A stretch of 25,713 nucleotides of DNA, from positions 1 to 25,713 of the forward strand of contig SFQP01000008.1 of the NCBI GenBank assembly GCA_004562975.1, written 5' to 3'. The notes beneath the pieces were generated by a model. That model saw nothing but the letters and a program-made list of their open reading frames with translations. It searched no databases and was not told where the DNA came from. The stretch is from a bacterium (lineage in GTDB: Bacteria > Bacteroidota > Bacteroidia > Bacteroidales > Bacteroidaceae). Of this stretch, positions 1 to 7,595 are shown in pieces. Both the position numbers and the translations under genes were made by a program. Position 1 is the first letter of the stretch; each line of letters starts with the position of its first letter.

Positions 1-118
1 TTCTTTTCATTACCGAGCCGCAGCCTAACTTATCCAAAGTTAGTGCAAGGCGAGTGAAATGAAAAGAAAATCACCGTTTTTCTTTTCATTACCGAGCCGC
101 AGCCTAACTTATCCAAAG
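1..118. repeat. REP-like dispersed palindrome: one full unit plus a half copy
   Basis: Positions 1-39 recur identically at 80-118, a direct repeat with a 79-nt period. The full unit (1-68) is palindromic. The outer arm TTCTTTTCATT (1-11) is perfectly complementary to 58-68, and an inner stem CTAACTT (25-31) pairs with AAGTTAG (37-43) around a 5-nt loop. The second copy stops inside the inner loop, so it is a half unit. A related but diverged sequence (accgcagcc, then cttgtccaaagctttgc) appears at about 6690-6745. No coding sequence is credible here. This is an extragenic repeat seen directly; its mobility or function is unknown. Confidence 0.75.
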
Positions 119-136
119 CAATACAGCCTTCCACCA

Positions 137-400
137 CTATATCATATACGTAATTTAAACCCCGAAAAATTCGTTCAAACCTTCAATGACAATCGTTTAC
201 CGTTCAAAATCAGACTTTTCAGACTTGAAACTTTGAAAATCCAATCATTCATCCATGAAGCGTCGGGAATGCACACGCAGGGAAAATGCTGAACGGTGGA
301 AATGCGGACATTCATAGCTAAAACCACTGGTTTTCAAGAATAAACGTACACATATGAAGGATTGAACGAAATTTTCAAGGCTGTAATTACGTATATATAG
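137..400. repeat. Inverted pair of related intergenic repeats (137-221 and 318-400)
   Basis: The reverse complement of about 318-400 aligns to 137-221. The best part (137-185 against the far end of the other copy) matches at about 39 of 46 positions with one 3-nt gap, and similarity continues more weakly for another 35 nt. The two copies face each other around a roughly 95-nt centre. Short open frames on opposite strands give related peptides (for example IRN, then FVQTF or FVQSF), which reflects the duplication and is not good evidence of coding. It may be a decayed mobile or non-coding element. Confidence 0.6.
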
Positions 401-502
401 GGTATGATGCAGGACAAGAAGCAGACTTCGCACCTTACGGCATCTGTGGCCGGATGATGGGAAACGCTATGGTAGTTCTGTGAAAGTGAGAAGCCAACGG
501 TG

Positions 503-610
503 ACGGACAAGTACTGGACTTCTTCTCACAAGTCGGCGAGTAGGATTTTCTAATCAAGGACTTGAAAAAACAACTCGCCGACTTGTGAGCCTCAAACAGT
601 ACTGAACCGT
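503..610. repeat. Nested inverted repeat with perfect 17-bp arms
   Basis: The arm CTCACAAGTCGGCGAGT (525-541) is perfectly complementary to 573-589, with a 31-nt loop. Outside it, 503-516 and 597-610 are also complementary at 11 of 14 positions (ACGG, then AGTACTG). Together they form a 108-nt nested structure in the gene-free stretch downstream of the minus-strand MFS gene. There is no T-run next to the stem, so it is not a textbook terminator. A MITE-like remnant, a transcription boundary or a structured RNA are all possible. Confidence 0.7.
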
Positions 611-675
611 GATGAGCGGAAGAGCATCGGTTGATATGTCACCATTTTTCCCGCTCAAACTGAGAGAAAAAGAAT

Positions 676-1800
676 TTATTTCTTAACGGTAAACTTCAGT
701 ATGCGCAAGCAGCAGGCCAGGGCGCAGGCCATGCAAAGGATGGCATCTGTCACGCCGGGTGGCAGGGAGCGGCAGGCTGTCGTTGCAAAGCCAAGGGCAA
801 ACGCCATCCGCCACGACAACATATAGGTGCTTTGCGCTGTGCCGCGTTGGCAATGTTCCGCACTATGCACCCAGGCTGCCAAGTGCTGCGATGACACTGC
901 TCCCACGCCGATGCCCACAAGCAACGGGCAAAGGGTACTATGCAGACTACCCCAAAGGGACTGACCGAACAAGGCGAGCAGCAGACAGCCATAAGCCGAC
1001 ACAACGGGCAACAGTCCCGACATGTGCCGACGCGGAATTTTCCGGCCCAAACCTGCCACCACGACACCAACGGTGAGCAGCAACAGTTCCAAAGCCGTAC
1101 AATGCGTGGTTCCAACCACACGCCCTAACAACCAGGGCGCGGCAAACAGGGTGAGCGACAAATGCCACGAACGGGGAAGGAAAAAGCGGTCGAGTGTGAA
1201 TAAGGGAACTTTGACCGGTGCCTTGATGGGCACTTCGACCTGCGCCACCAGCAGGAATGCGAACAGGCAGGGCCATAGCGTCCACCACCAGCAGGCGGCC
1301 AGCGGCAGATACTGCACCAGCACCTGACCGGCCAACAGCCCCATCGGGATGCCTAACCTTCCGGCCCAGGCATAACGCACATCACCCCGATTACGCTGGC
1401 ACGAAGGCAGAATGTCGTTGATCAAGGTGGTGCCCAAAGCGATTTGGGCCACTCCGAACGCCATGCCTTGCAGTCCGTGAAGCAACACCATCCACTCCAC
1501 CGACGACAATGCGGCGTACCCCAAGGTGGGAATCAACCCGACGAACCACATGGCACGCAGGAAAACGCCTTTGCGCGAACGGCGTTCCATCAGGCTGGCA
1601 CCCAACGGACCGGGCAGCACCATGCCGAAGGCGAAGGCCATCACTGCCCAGCCCACGACGGCAGGCCCGGCACCCAGTGCCTTTCCCTGAGCCGCCAACA
1701 GGGGCAACATGGAAAACACATACAGATGGAGGAACCAGTTGGCGGCGCACATTTTCCGGAACCGCGCATCTTTCACTCGGGATTTTTCTGACGAAGTCAT
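676..1800 (-). CDS. MFS family permease
   Basis: A membrane transporter of the major facilitator type, with about 374 residues and close to 12 hydrophobic segments. Short basic loops such as MERRSRKG follow the third segment, where MFS proteins carry a conserved basic loop, and the second half repeats the six-helix pattern. Substrate cannot be told. The frame also opens at a GTG at 1824, but the ATG at 1800 places the first helix about 20 residues from the start and is preferred. The gene begins 27 nt after panB on the same strand (4 nt if the GTG is used), so co-transcription with panB is likely. A role in pantothenate or precursor transport would be guesswork from position alone. Confidence 0.85.
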   Translation of the reverse strand: MTSSEKSRVKDARFRKMCAANWFLHLYVFSMLPLLAAQGKALGAGPAVVGWAVMAFAFGMVLPGPLGASLMERRSRKGVFLRAMWFVGLIPTLGYAALSSVEWMVLLHGLQGMAFGVAQIALGTTLINDILPSCQRNRGDVRYAWAGRLGIPMGLLAGQVLVQYLPLAACWWWTLWPCLFAFLLVAQVEVPIKAPVKVPLFTLDRFFLPRSWHLSLTLFAAPWLLGRVVGTTHCTALELLLLTVGVVVAGLGRKIPRRHMSGLLPVVSAYGCLLLALFGQSLWGSLHSTLCPLLVGIGVGAVSSQHLAAWVHSAEHCQRGTAQSTYMLSWRMAFALGFATTACRSLPPGVTDAILCMACALACCLRILKFTVKK

Positions 1801-1827
1801 AAGTATCAAGAAAAGGGAACGCACCCC

Positions 1828-2646
1828 TTAATAGCGTTCCTGTTCGTTAGGGAATGAACCCGTCTTGACATCGCCCACATATTGTCCGATGGCATCCGTC
1901 ATGATGGTGTACAAATCGGCATACCGACGGAGGAACTTGGGCGAGAAGTCCTTGTTCTTTCCCAACATATCGTCAATGACCAGCACCTGTCCGTCTGCCG
2001 GCCCCGCACCGATTCCTATCAGCGGAATATCGGTCAGCCTACACGCCTTCTCGGTGAGCCGCGCCGGTATCTTTTCCAACACGATGGCGCAGCATCCGGC
2101 CTGAGAGAGCAGTTTCACATCCTCGAGCAATTTGGCGGCTTCGGCCTCCTCTCTGGCCCTCACGGCATACGTTCCGAACTTGTTGATGCTTTGGGGCGTA
2201 AGGCCGAGGTGTCCGCAAACGGGAATACCGGCATCAAGGATGCGCTTCACGGCTTCCAATATCTCCGCGCCGCCTTCGAGCTTCACCGCATCGCAACGGG
2301 TTTCCTTCATGATGCGGATGGCGGCACGCACGGCCTCCTTGGCATCCACCTGATAAGTGCCGAACGGCATATCGCAGACCACGAAAGCCCTTTTCACGGC
2401 TCTTGCCACCGAACTGGCGTGGTATATCATCTGGTCCAAAGTGATGGGCAATGTGGTGGCATTGCCTGCCATTACGTTCGAGGCACTGTCGCCGATGAGA
2501 ATGCAGTCAACGCCGGCTGCGTCCACAATTTTGGCCGTTGTATAGTCATAGGAGGTGAGCATGGCAATCTTCTTGCCCTCTCCTTTCATTTCCTTCAAAC
2601 GGTGCGTCGTTACCTTGCGCACATCGTCTACCAAATATCCGGGCAT
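1828..2646 (-). CDS. panB: 3-methyl-2-oxobutanoate hydroxymethyltransferase
   Basis: PanB transfers a hydroxymethyl group from 5,10-methylenetetrahydrofolate to 2-oxoisovalerate, making ketopantoate, the first committed step to pantothenate and CoA. It acts in the cytoplasm as a TIM-barrel oligomer. Family landmarks are all present in 272 residues: [10 protein letters not shown] (29-38), IGDSASNVM (51-59) with metal ligand D53, CDMPFGTYQ (91-99) with D92, KLEGG (122-126) with E124, GHLGLTPQ (145-152), VLEKIP (189-194) with catalytic E191, and IGIGAG (210-215). Length is normal. The ATG at 2646 is followed by [14 protein letters not shown], a usual PanB beginning. No panC or panD is adjacent in the window. 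Confidence 0.97.
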   Translation of the reverse strand: MPGYLVDDVRKVTTHRLKEMKGEGKKIAMLTSYDYTTAKIVDAAGVDCILIGDSASNVMAGNATTLPITLDQMIYHASSVARAVKRAFVVCDMPFGTYQVDAKEAVRAAIRIMKETRCDAVKLEGGAEILEAVKRILDAGIPVCGHLGLTPQSINKFGTYAVRAREEAEAAKLLEDVKLLSQAGCCAIVLEKIPARLTEKACRLTDIPLIGIGAGPADGQVLVIDDMLGKNKDFSPKFLRRYADLYTIMTDAIGQYVGDVKTGSFPNEQERY

Positions 2647-2713
2647 GACAAAATATTTATTATAAAGTAAGGGTTTAAAAGTCTAATCTATTATCATTGA
2701 GAATAAGCACTTT

Positions 2714-3364
2714 TCAGCATTTTGTTTCTGGATGCATGGCCAGCATCTGGTCTACGCTGAAATGCCGGAAATCGGGCATCACATGATTGCAATACGGACG
2801 GACAATGTCTGCAGGCAATCCCGTTGACAACCCCACAACAACGGCTCCGCTGGCCTGGGCGGCACGCAAACCGTTGAGGGAATCCTCGAAAACAAAACAA
2901 TGTTCCGCCTCAAGTCCGAAGGCGCTGGCCGCCGCCAGGTAGCAGTCGGGGGCAGGCTTGGAGCGCAAGGCATCCTCGGCCGTGAAAATACGGTCGAAAC
3001 TGTCCGCAAATGACGGGTGGGCGGCATAGAGGCACGCCATCTTGTCGCGGTTGGAACTGGTGACAACGGCCACGGGGATGGAGGTTTTACGGAGTTCCTG
3101 CACGAACTCCATGGCTCCGGGGATGAAGGGGAAGTGCATTTCCTTTTCAAATTGCACCAGTTCCTGCTCCACCTGGCGTTGCAGCGCTTCTCTGCCGTCG
3201 TAATACGAAGAAAAAATTTCACGAAGCGTATGCCCCTTTATGCGGTTGGCAAAATCCGGGCAGGAGGGAACATCGCGGCGGCCCGTCCGCTCCCAAAACG
3301 CGGTGTATTGCGTTTCGGTGTCCACCAGCACGCCGTCCAAATCAAATAATGCAGCTGTTTTCAT
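2714..3364 (-). CDS. HAD-superfamily hydrolase, beta-phosphoglucomutase-like
   Basis: A cytoplasmic phosphatase or phosphomutase of HAD subfamily IA. Motif I is FDLDGVLVDTE (7-17) with nucleophile D8 and acid/base D10. A four-helix cap follows (about 18-80). Motif II is VVTSSN (100-105), motif III is K136 in SKPAPD, and motif IV is FEDSLNGLRAA (159-169) with E160/D161. The family acts on small sugar phosphates or pyridoxal/nucleotide monophosphates, and the sequence does not show which. It lies 67 nt upstream of panB on the same strand. A -7-like element TACCTTTG reads toward it at 3433-3440. Confidence 0.9.
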   Translation of the reverse strand: MKTAALFDLDGVLVDTETQYTAFWERTGRRDVPSCPDFANRIKGHTLREIFSSYYDGREALQRQVEQELVQFEKEMHFPFIPGAMEFVQELRKTSIPVAVVTSSNRDKMACLYAAHPSFADSFDRIFTAEDALRSKPAPDCYLAAASAFGLEAEHCFVFEDSLNGLRAAQASGAVVVGLSTGLPADIVRPYCNHVMPDFRHFSVDQMLAMHPETKC

Positions 3365-3432
3365 GAATGGTCAATCGTTAAAACCTGTTATGCCCCGGGA
3401 GGAAACAGGCTGATTTTTCTGAAAAACGGCGG

Positions 3433-3470
3433 CAAAGGTACTTTCTTTTTGTAAAAACGCCGTACCTTCG
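3433..3470. promoter_or_regulatory. Divergent Bacteroidetes-type -7 elements
   Basis: The minus strand carries TACCTTTG at 3433-3440, about 70 nt before the HAD gene start. The plus strand carries TACCTTCG at 3463-3470, about 109 nt before the membrane-protein gene start. Both fit the Bacteroidetes -7 consensus TAnnTTTG (the second with one change). The two elements are near mirror images (8 of 9 positions from 3433-3441 to 3462-3470). I see no convincing TTTG -33 box at the usual spacing for either, so this is tentative. Confidence 0.4.
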
Positions 3471-3578
3471 CCCCGATTAAAAGATGGTTACAGTGACTTA
3501 CGATGACGCGGACGGGCTTGTCTTGCCCACGGAAAAGCAACGGCTGTGACCGGAAAACGCTGAAAACAACAACTACCA

Positions 3579-4562
3579 ATGGCCTCATTTTCATTCCAAA
3601 CCATTCAGGGTACGCCCATAGCCCACGAGGGTCTCACCCCTACAGACTCTCCATCCACCCATACGCAAGGGAAACGCAGCATGGGCGGTTGCATTTTCCA
3701 CAGCTGGCGGAGTTTCGCCACGGGATGGCGGCCTTATCTGGCATCCACGTGGCACTATCTGCTCCTGTTCGGCATGAGCTGCGCCTTTCTCAGTTTCATT
3801 TTGTTGCGGTATGCCACGGACCATGTGTTGCCGGCGTGGCGGATGCACGAGGTGGGTATGGACGAAGAACTGGTGCGATGGTTGCTGGTGCCGACGGCTG
3901 CCACAGGCATCTATATACTGCTCGCCGTGCTCTTGTACCTCTTCAGTCTCCACGCTTGGCGTGCCCGCGTATGCACGATGGCCATTGGCTTGGCTAAGAA
4001 CGGGCGGGTGGAGCGCGTGGCATTCAATCCCGACACGAGGGAGCGACGGCTGATGGCGCGGCTGTTTGTGGCTTCCACGCTTTGGACGGCAGTAGGACTG
4101 GCGGGATGTGCGGTCCTCGTTTACCCGGCCTGGCGGTGGACTCCGTGGCTGCTCTGCCTGCCCGCAGTGTGGCTGGTTTATGTGTGGACCACAGCCAATT
4201 GTACGCTCACGATTTATGCCACCAGCGAGCTGTCGCTGAAAGTGGCACTCCGTACTGCCTTACGCCGCAGCATGGGCCTGGCCCTGCTCCTGCAAATGGT
4301 CAGTTGGCTGCCTTTCGCACTGATTTCGTGCGTCAGCCTCCTGCCCACCCTCATATACTGGCTGACGAATCTGGCCGCAGCCGATACCTTGCTGCGTGGC
4401 GACACGCCGGTCGCTCCGGATTTCCTCCCCCTGCTCTACTTCGCGCTCTCCACCCTCGGTTTTGTCCTTCCTGCCCTGATAGACAGTCTCCGCACCTGGG
4501 CCTTGACCTTATTCTTTGCAGACAACGCCGCGCCCCAAGCGGAAGGGCAGGAAAAGGAATAG
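3579..4562 (+). CDS. Polytopic membrane protein of unknown function
   Basis: I do not recognise a family. The product has 327 residues with about six to seven hydrophobic segments (roughly 56-78, 101-124, 161-182, 188-206, 232-264 and 283-312), rich in Trp and Leu. Short polar loops and a charged tail (AEGQEKE) suggest an inner-membrane protein with a cytoplasmic C-terminus. There is no signal peptide ahead of the first helix, and about 50 polar residues precede it. An internal ATG at 3681 (MGGCIFHSW) would remove 34 of these and is an alternative start. It stands alone, diverging from the HAD gene. Confidence 0.7.
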   Translation: MASFSFQTIQGTPIAHEGLTPTDSPSTHTQGKRSMGGCIFHSWRSFATGWRPYLASTWHYLLLFGMSCAFLSFILLRYATDHVLPAWRMHEVGMDEELVRWLLVPTAATGIYILLAVLLYLFSLHAWRARVCTMAIGLAKNGRVERVAFNPDTRERRLMARLFVASTLWTAVGLAGCAVLVYPAWRWTPWLLCLPAVWLVYVWTTANCTLTIYATSELSLKVALRTALRRSMGLALLLQMVSWLPFALISCVSLLPTLIYWLTNLAAADTLLRGDTPVAPDFLPLLYFALSTLGFVLPALIDSLRTWALTLFFADNAAPQAEGQEKE

Positions 4563-4953
4563 CACGAGCAAGGATGAACGGACGCTACACACCGCCCAAT
4601 GTTTACGAAGGTTAACCGGACCTTGTGCAGTCGGCACTGTCTGGCTGGCACAAAGCCGCGCCAAAAAGCCGCGCCAAAACGCATCAATCGGCAAAAAGAC
4701 GGGTAACAAAACGAGGATTTCATTAAAAGATGTATATATTTGCGGCATGAAAAGCCGGAGGAAATAGGGCAAAGGGTATCACAGAGTGCACCGCAGGCTT
4801 ACTCCGCTCTCATTGATACGGTCCATCCGGCAACCAAGCCACATGATAAAACGCCCGCATCCCGCCACATAGGCGATATGGCACACAAATCTTACACCTC
4901 CAACTAATACAATAACCCCTGCCGCAGCCGCAATCTTAAAAGGACTTTTGTGT
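4563..4953 (+). other. Long leader/intergenic region with a structured hairpin
   Basis: A -7-like element TATATTTG lies at 4735-4742, so the secreted-protein gene at 4954 could have a leader of about 200 nt. Inside it, GTATCA (4776-4781) pairs with TGATAC (4814-4819) and AGAG (4783-4786) with CTCT (4807-4810), forming a hairpin. An alternative inner stem is GAGT/ACTC (4784-4787/4801-4804). No gene is visible. The only start codon just after the promoter gives a 6-codon frame (ATG at 4747). Confidence 0.4.
4735..4742 (+). promoter_or_regulatory. Bacteroidetes -7 promoter element
   Basis: TATATTTG matches the TAnnTTTG consensus exactly. There is no clear TTTG box at 17-23 nt upstream, so support rests on the -7 element and the empty leader before the next gene. 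Confidence 0.4.
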
Positions 4954-6588
4954 ATGATGAAAAAGTTACTCGTACTTTTAATGGTCATTCTCAACGCATA
5001 CGCAGCAGCCGCTCAAAACGCCCCTGACCGCCAAAAGGAACTTACCAAGGCGAACAAGGGGCTCATGAAGCAGCTGAAGGAGAAGTATGGCCTGAAAAGC
5101 ATCGAGGTAAGGATGGAGGAAGACGGCTACTGGTATTATCTGATTGAAGGGACGGATGCCATGACGGGCATCATGAACCAACTGGGCGAAATCATTGTCC
5201 CCCCGAAATATGGCATGATTGCCTATATGCCCCCCTTACAAGAAGGGGTGGCGGTCAACGCCGCAGGCGATTCTGTGTGGCACAGGGCCAACGCAGCCTG
5301 CTTTCAGGCACAGACTTACCCAGACCGGGAAAACGCACGCCAGTTCGGCATATACCGTCTGGACGGCACGCCTATGGTAGACGGTCTCAAGGCGCAGTTC
5401 TGCTTTAACAGCAGCGAAGGATATGCCGAATACACCCTGGGAGGAACGGGGAATGATGAGGCCATGCAAATCCTCTATACGCAGGACGGCGAATGCCTCA
5501 TGCCCTCATGGTGTACCTTTTACCGCATAGAAGGCAAGGTGTGCTACCTCCACAAACGCGTGGGCAAAGTCCTCTTGCAGGGGGCGATGATGCTGGACCA
5601 TTCCCTGCCGCCCGTGCCCTGCATCTATGCCTCGGTATCGCTCAACGAGGCGGACAAGCAATGGGTGGTGGTGGCGCCGATGTCGGAGGAGGATAAGGTG
5701 TGCTTCCCGAAAAGGAAACCAATGACCGACGTGCAGGACAAGGGGATGGATCTCTTTTGGGCGGAGAAGTATGACGATGTGCTGGACCATTACGCCAAAA
5801 GGGGGATTGACCAGCCATGGGCAAAGTTCTTCGCCGGGGCGGCACTGCTGGAGAAGGTGCGCGACATGGACTCCAACGTACGCTTGTTCCTTAGCATTTC
5901 CAAAAGCGGTAAGATGGACGACATGGTGAAACCGGGCACTACGTGGCGGCAGTATTTCGCAGCCATGAAATTCGATTTCAACCTGATGAGCAACCTCTTC
6001 ACCACAGGCTACAAAATGCTGGAGGCTTACGTGCTGGCGGACTCTACCTTCGCCGTGGAAGCACAGAACTATACGCTGGCTGGCTTGGACAACCAGCTCC
6101 GCTCACTCGGTGAGGAGCGTGCCCGCTTCATGCCCCTGTGGCAACGGTTCGTAAGAGAGAACGAGGAGGTGATGGCCAGCCTCCAAACCGAGCGCAAACG
6201 CATGGCACAACGTGGCGAAGAGCTGGGACGGATGGCTGCAGGCTTTGTACACAACCTGGCTGCGGGGCTGACACGTCCAAGTCTGGTGCAACGGTCTACC
6301 TATGCAGGTGTTTCGGCGCGCTCGTTCGGTATGTCTGCCGATGAGAGTTCTACCCCGGTGCGCACGGTATCATCGGCGGCAGCCACATCGAAGGTGCCAC
6401 CCGTAGAATACCGCCAATGCAGCCATTGCCACGGAACGGGCGACATCTGCACAACAACCACCGAAGGAACCTATGGCTACGACGAAATGGTGACCTGCAA
6501 TGTCTGCGGCCAACAGCATTGGCGTTCTTCGGTACATCACCACAGGAAATGTGAACACTGCGGCGGATCGGGCAAGGTGGTCAAATAG
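4954..6588 (+). CDS. Secreted protein with WG-like repeats and DnaJ-type zinc-finger tail
   Basis: The product has 544 residues. The N-terminus is a signal peptide (MMKKLLVLLMVILNAYAAAAQ, cleavage near 20-21), so it is exported to the periplasm or beyond. Residues about 45-260 read like degenerate WG-type beta repeats (for example GEIIVPPKYG and FGIYRLDGTPMV). A helical, charged middle (about 270-440) follows, then a Thr/Ser/Ala linker. The last 56 residues hold three CxxC pairs: C489/C492 in CSHCHGTG, C515/C518, and C533/C536 in CEHCGGSG. This resembles the CxxCxGxG zinc centre of DnaJ. The frame opens at a TTG at 4948, but ATG at 4954 lies downstream of TAAAAGGA and gives the better signal peptide. 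Function is unknown. Confidence 0.75.
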   Translation: MMKKLLVLLMVILNAYAAAAQNAPDRQKELTKANKGLMKQLKEKYGLKSIEVRMEEDGYWYYLIEGTDAMTGIMNQLGEIIVPPKYGMIAYMPPLQEGVAVNAAGDSVWHRANAACFQAQTYPDRENARQFGIYRLDGTPMVDGLKAQFCFNSSEGYAEYTLGGTGNDEAMQILYTQDGECLMPSWCTFYRIEGKVCYLHKRVGKVLLQGAMMLDHSLPPVPCIYASVSLNEADKQWVVVAPMSEEDKVCFPKRKPMTDVQDKGMDLFWAEKYDDVLDHYAKRGIDQPWAKFFAGAALLEKVRDMDSNVRLFLSISKSGKMDDMVKPGTTWRQYFAAMKFDFNLMSNLFTTGYKMLEAYVLADSTFAVEAQNYTLAGLDNQLRSLGEERARFMPLWQRFVRENEEVMASLQTERKRMAQRGEELGRMAAGFVHNLAAGLTRPSLVQRSTYAGVSARSFGMSADESSTPVRTVSSAAATSKVPPVEYRQCSHCHGTGDICTTTTEGTYGYDEMVTCNVCGQQHWRSSVHHHRKCEHCGGSGKVVK

Positions 6589-6623
6589 ACGAACACTACC
6601 TGAGGTGGAAACTTATGGGAAAT

Positions 6624-6793
6624 AACGAATGATTTCGTTAGGCCAAATGAGCATAGATTGTACAAGGGGAGCGCAGAGCAAGTTTACTTAAATTGCCGAA
6701 CCGCAGCCAATCTTATTGAAAGCCAAACTTGTCCAAAGCTTTGCCGAGCGCAGCAGAAAGTGTCAGGGAAAATTGCACTTTAAGAACTATCAA
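6624..6793. repeat. Dispersed intergenic repeat, copy upstream of the phosphatase gene
   Basis: Two modules here recur at 15865-15952. The left module, gatttcgtta(g/a)gccaaatgagca (from 6631), matches from 15873. The right module, AAATTGCACTTTAAGAACTAT (from about 6771), matches AAATCGCACTTTTAAGAACTAT (from about 15929). Between them lies a diverged version of the REP-like unit of 1-68, here longer than in the other copy. AACGAA/TTCGTT (6624-6629/6634-6639) is a small inverted repeat at the left edge. Confidence 0.6.
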
Positions 6794-6814
6794 GAATATC
6801 AAGCACTATTGTTT

Positions 6815-7297
6815 ATGGAGATGGACTTTAAAATCTGCTTTGTCTGCACCGGCAATGCCTGCCGGTCACCGTTTGCCGAATGCGTCACACGCAAGCTACT
6901 GGCCGATGCCGGTATGCAACACTTCAAGGTGTATTCATTGGGCACGGTCAACTGGGGCGACAATCCCCGCGATGCTGTTATGACAGAGGTGGCGGCACAG
7001 ATGGGTTATCAGCTGACGGGCACCACTACCCCCATGACTCGCGAAAAGCTGATGGAAGCCGATGTGGTCATCGTCTTCTCCCAATGGCAACGCGATGCTG
7101 TCACACGCGAACTGGACTATGCCCACTGGAACCGCATCGCCCTCTTCAACCGCATCGCCCTGGGGCAGGACGGCGATGTCGAAGACCCCAGCTCACAAAC
7201 CACCGCTGTCTACCAGCGGGTGGCCCAACACATAGAACACGGCTGCAAAAGATTGGTTGGAGAATGGAAAAAGCAGCCGCCCAAGTCTGAAGGCTGA
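6815..7297 (+). CDS. Low-molecular-weight phosphatase (tyrosine/arginine phosphatase fold)
   Basis: A 160-residue cytoplasmic phosphatase of the LMW-PTP family. The P-loop CTGNACRSP (11-19) has nucleophile C11 and phosphate-binding R17, and the general acid is D124 in VEDPSSQ. The pattern GDVxDP and the CTGNxCRSP loop resemble the protein-arginine phosphatase YwlE, but the Thr that sets arginine specificity there is Ala here (A15). The frame extends back to 6716. I prefer the ATG at 6815 (a second at 6821) because the upstream codons lie in a dispersed non-coding repeat and the family begins just before the first beta strand. A stable hairpin lies 54 nt after the stop. Confidence 0.9.
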   Translation: MEMDFKICFVCTGNACRSPFAECVTRKLLADAGMQHFKVYSLGTVNWGDNPRDAVMTEVAAQMGYQLTGTTTPMTREKLMEADVVIVFSQWQRDAVTRELDYAHWNRIALFNRIALGQDGDVEDPSSQTTAVYQRVAQHIEHGCKRLVGEWKKQPPKSEG

Positions 7298-7350
7298 CAA
7301 TCCAAGTTGTGTTCAGGTTGTTATCTCTCAAGTTATGCCTTCAGGCTTGA

Positions 7351-7388
7351 CATCCCGGCTGTCCGGACTCATCCGGATGGTCGGGATG
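7351..7388 (+). terminator. Strong 17-bp RNA hairpin, likely terminator
   Basis: 7351-7367 pairs with 7372-7388 along all 17 positions around a CTCA tetraloop. Fourteen pairs are Watson-Crick and three are G-U in the plus-strand RNA. On the minus strand those three would be A-C mismatches, so the structure favours a plus-strand transcript. ATTTTGTCT follows the stem. It sits just after the phosphatase gene, consistent with a rho-independent terminator. Confidence 0.6.
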
Positions 7389-7552
7389 ATTTTGTCTGAT
7401 CATCCGAACCTCCGCCCAACCATTCCCAAGAGCCTTTTGGAAATCTGCCAGGCGGTGGCACACAACGCGCTCCACAACCCTGTCGGCACCGCACAACTCG
7501 GCGTTTCAGGTGTGTTTCAGGTGCAGAATGGGCAGAAATCACGGGGTATTTG

Positions 7553-7583
7553 TTTGCCGTTACTCATGCAAACATTATTTTTG
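7553..7583 (+). promoter_or_regulatory. Bacteroidetes promoter of the thiamine operon
   Basis: TTTG at 7553-7556, a 19-nt spacer, then TATTTTTG at 7576-7583. This fits the Bacteroidetes -33/-7 consensus (TTTG, TAnnTTTG) with the usual spacing and lies directly upstream of the TPP riboswitch, so transcription should start near 7590. Confidence 0.75.
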
Positions 7584-7595
7584 CCCTGAAAATAT

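Larger units (their letters stand above)
1..675. other. Gene-free stretch made of repeats
   Basis: No open frame here has protein-like composition or a recognisable motif. The contents are the REP-like unit and half unit (1-118), the inverted repeat pair (137-221/318-400) and the nested hairpin (503-610). Positions 411-500 and 611-675 show nothing I can name. Confidence 0.6.
7298..7595 (+). other. Intergenic region between phosphatase and thiamine operon
   Basis: It contains the hairpin at 7351-7388 and the thiamine promoter at 7553-7583. The 7389-7552 stretch shows no gene or repeat I can identify. Confidence 0.5.

Noticed and set aside
1..118. CRISPR-like repetition
   Set aside because: Only one and a half copies exist, each is palindromic with a 79-nt period, and no cas gene is in the window.
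59..433. Two small frames (59-292 plus, 245-433 minus) with related peptides
   Set aside because: The resemblance comes from the inverted duplication of non-coding DNA. There is no ribosome-binding signal, and both frames cross repeats.
1882..2670. Open frame of 262 codons on the plus strand opposite panB
   Set aside because: It is the antisense of a certain panB with no domain features of its own.
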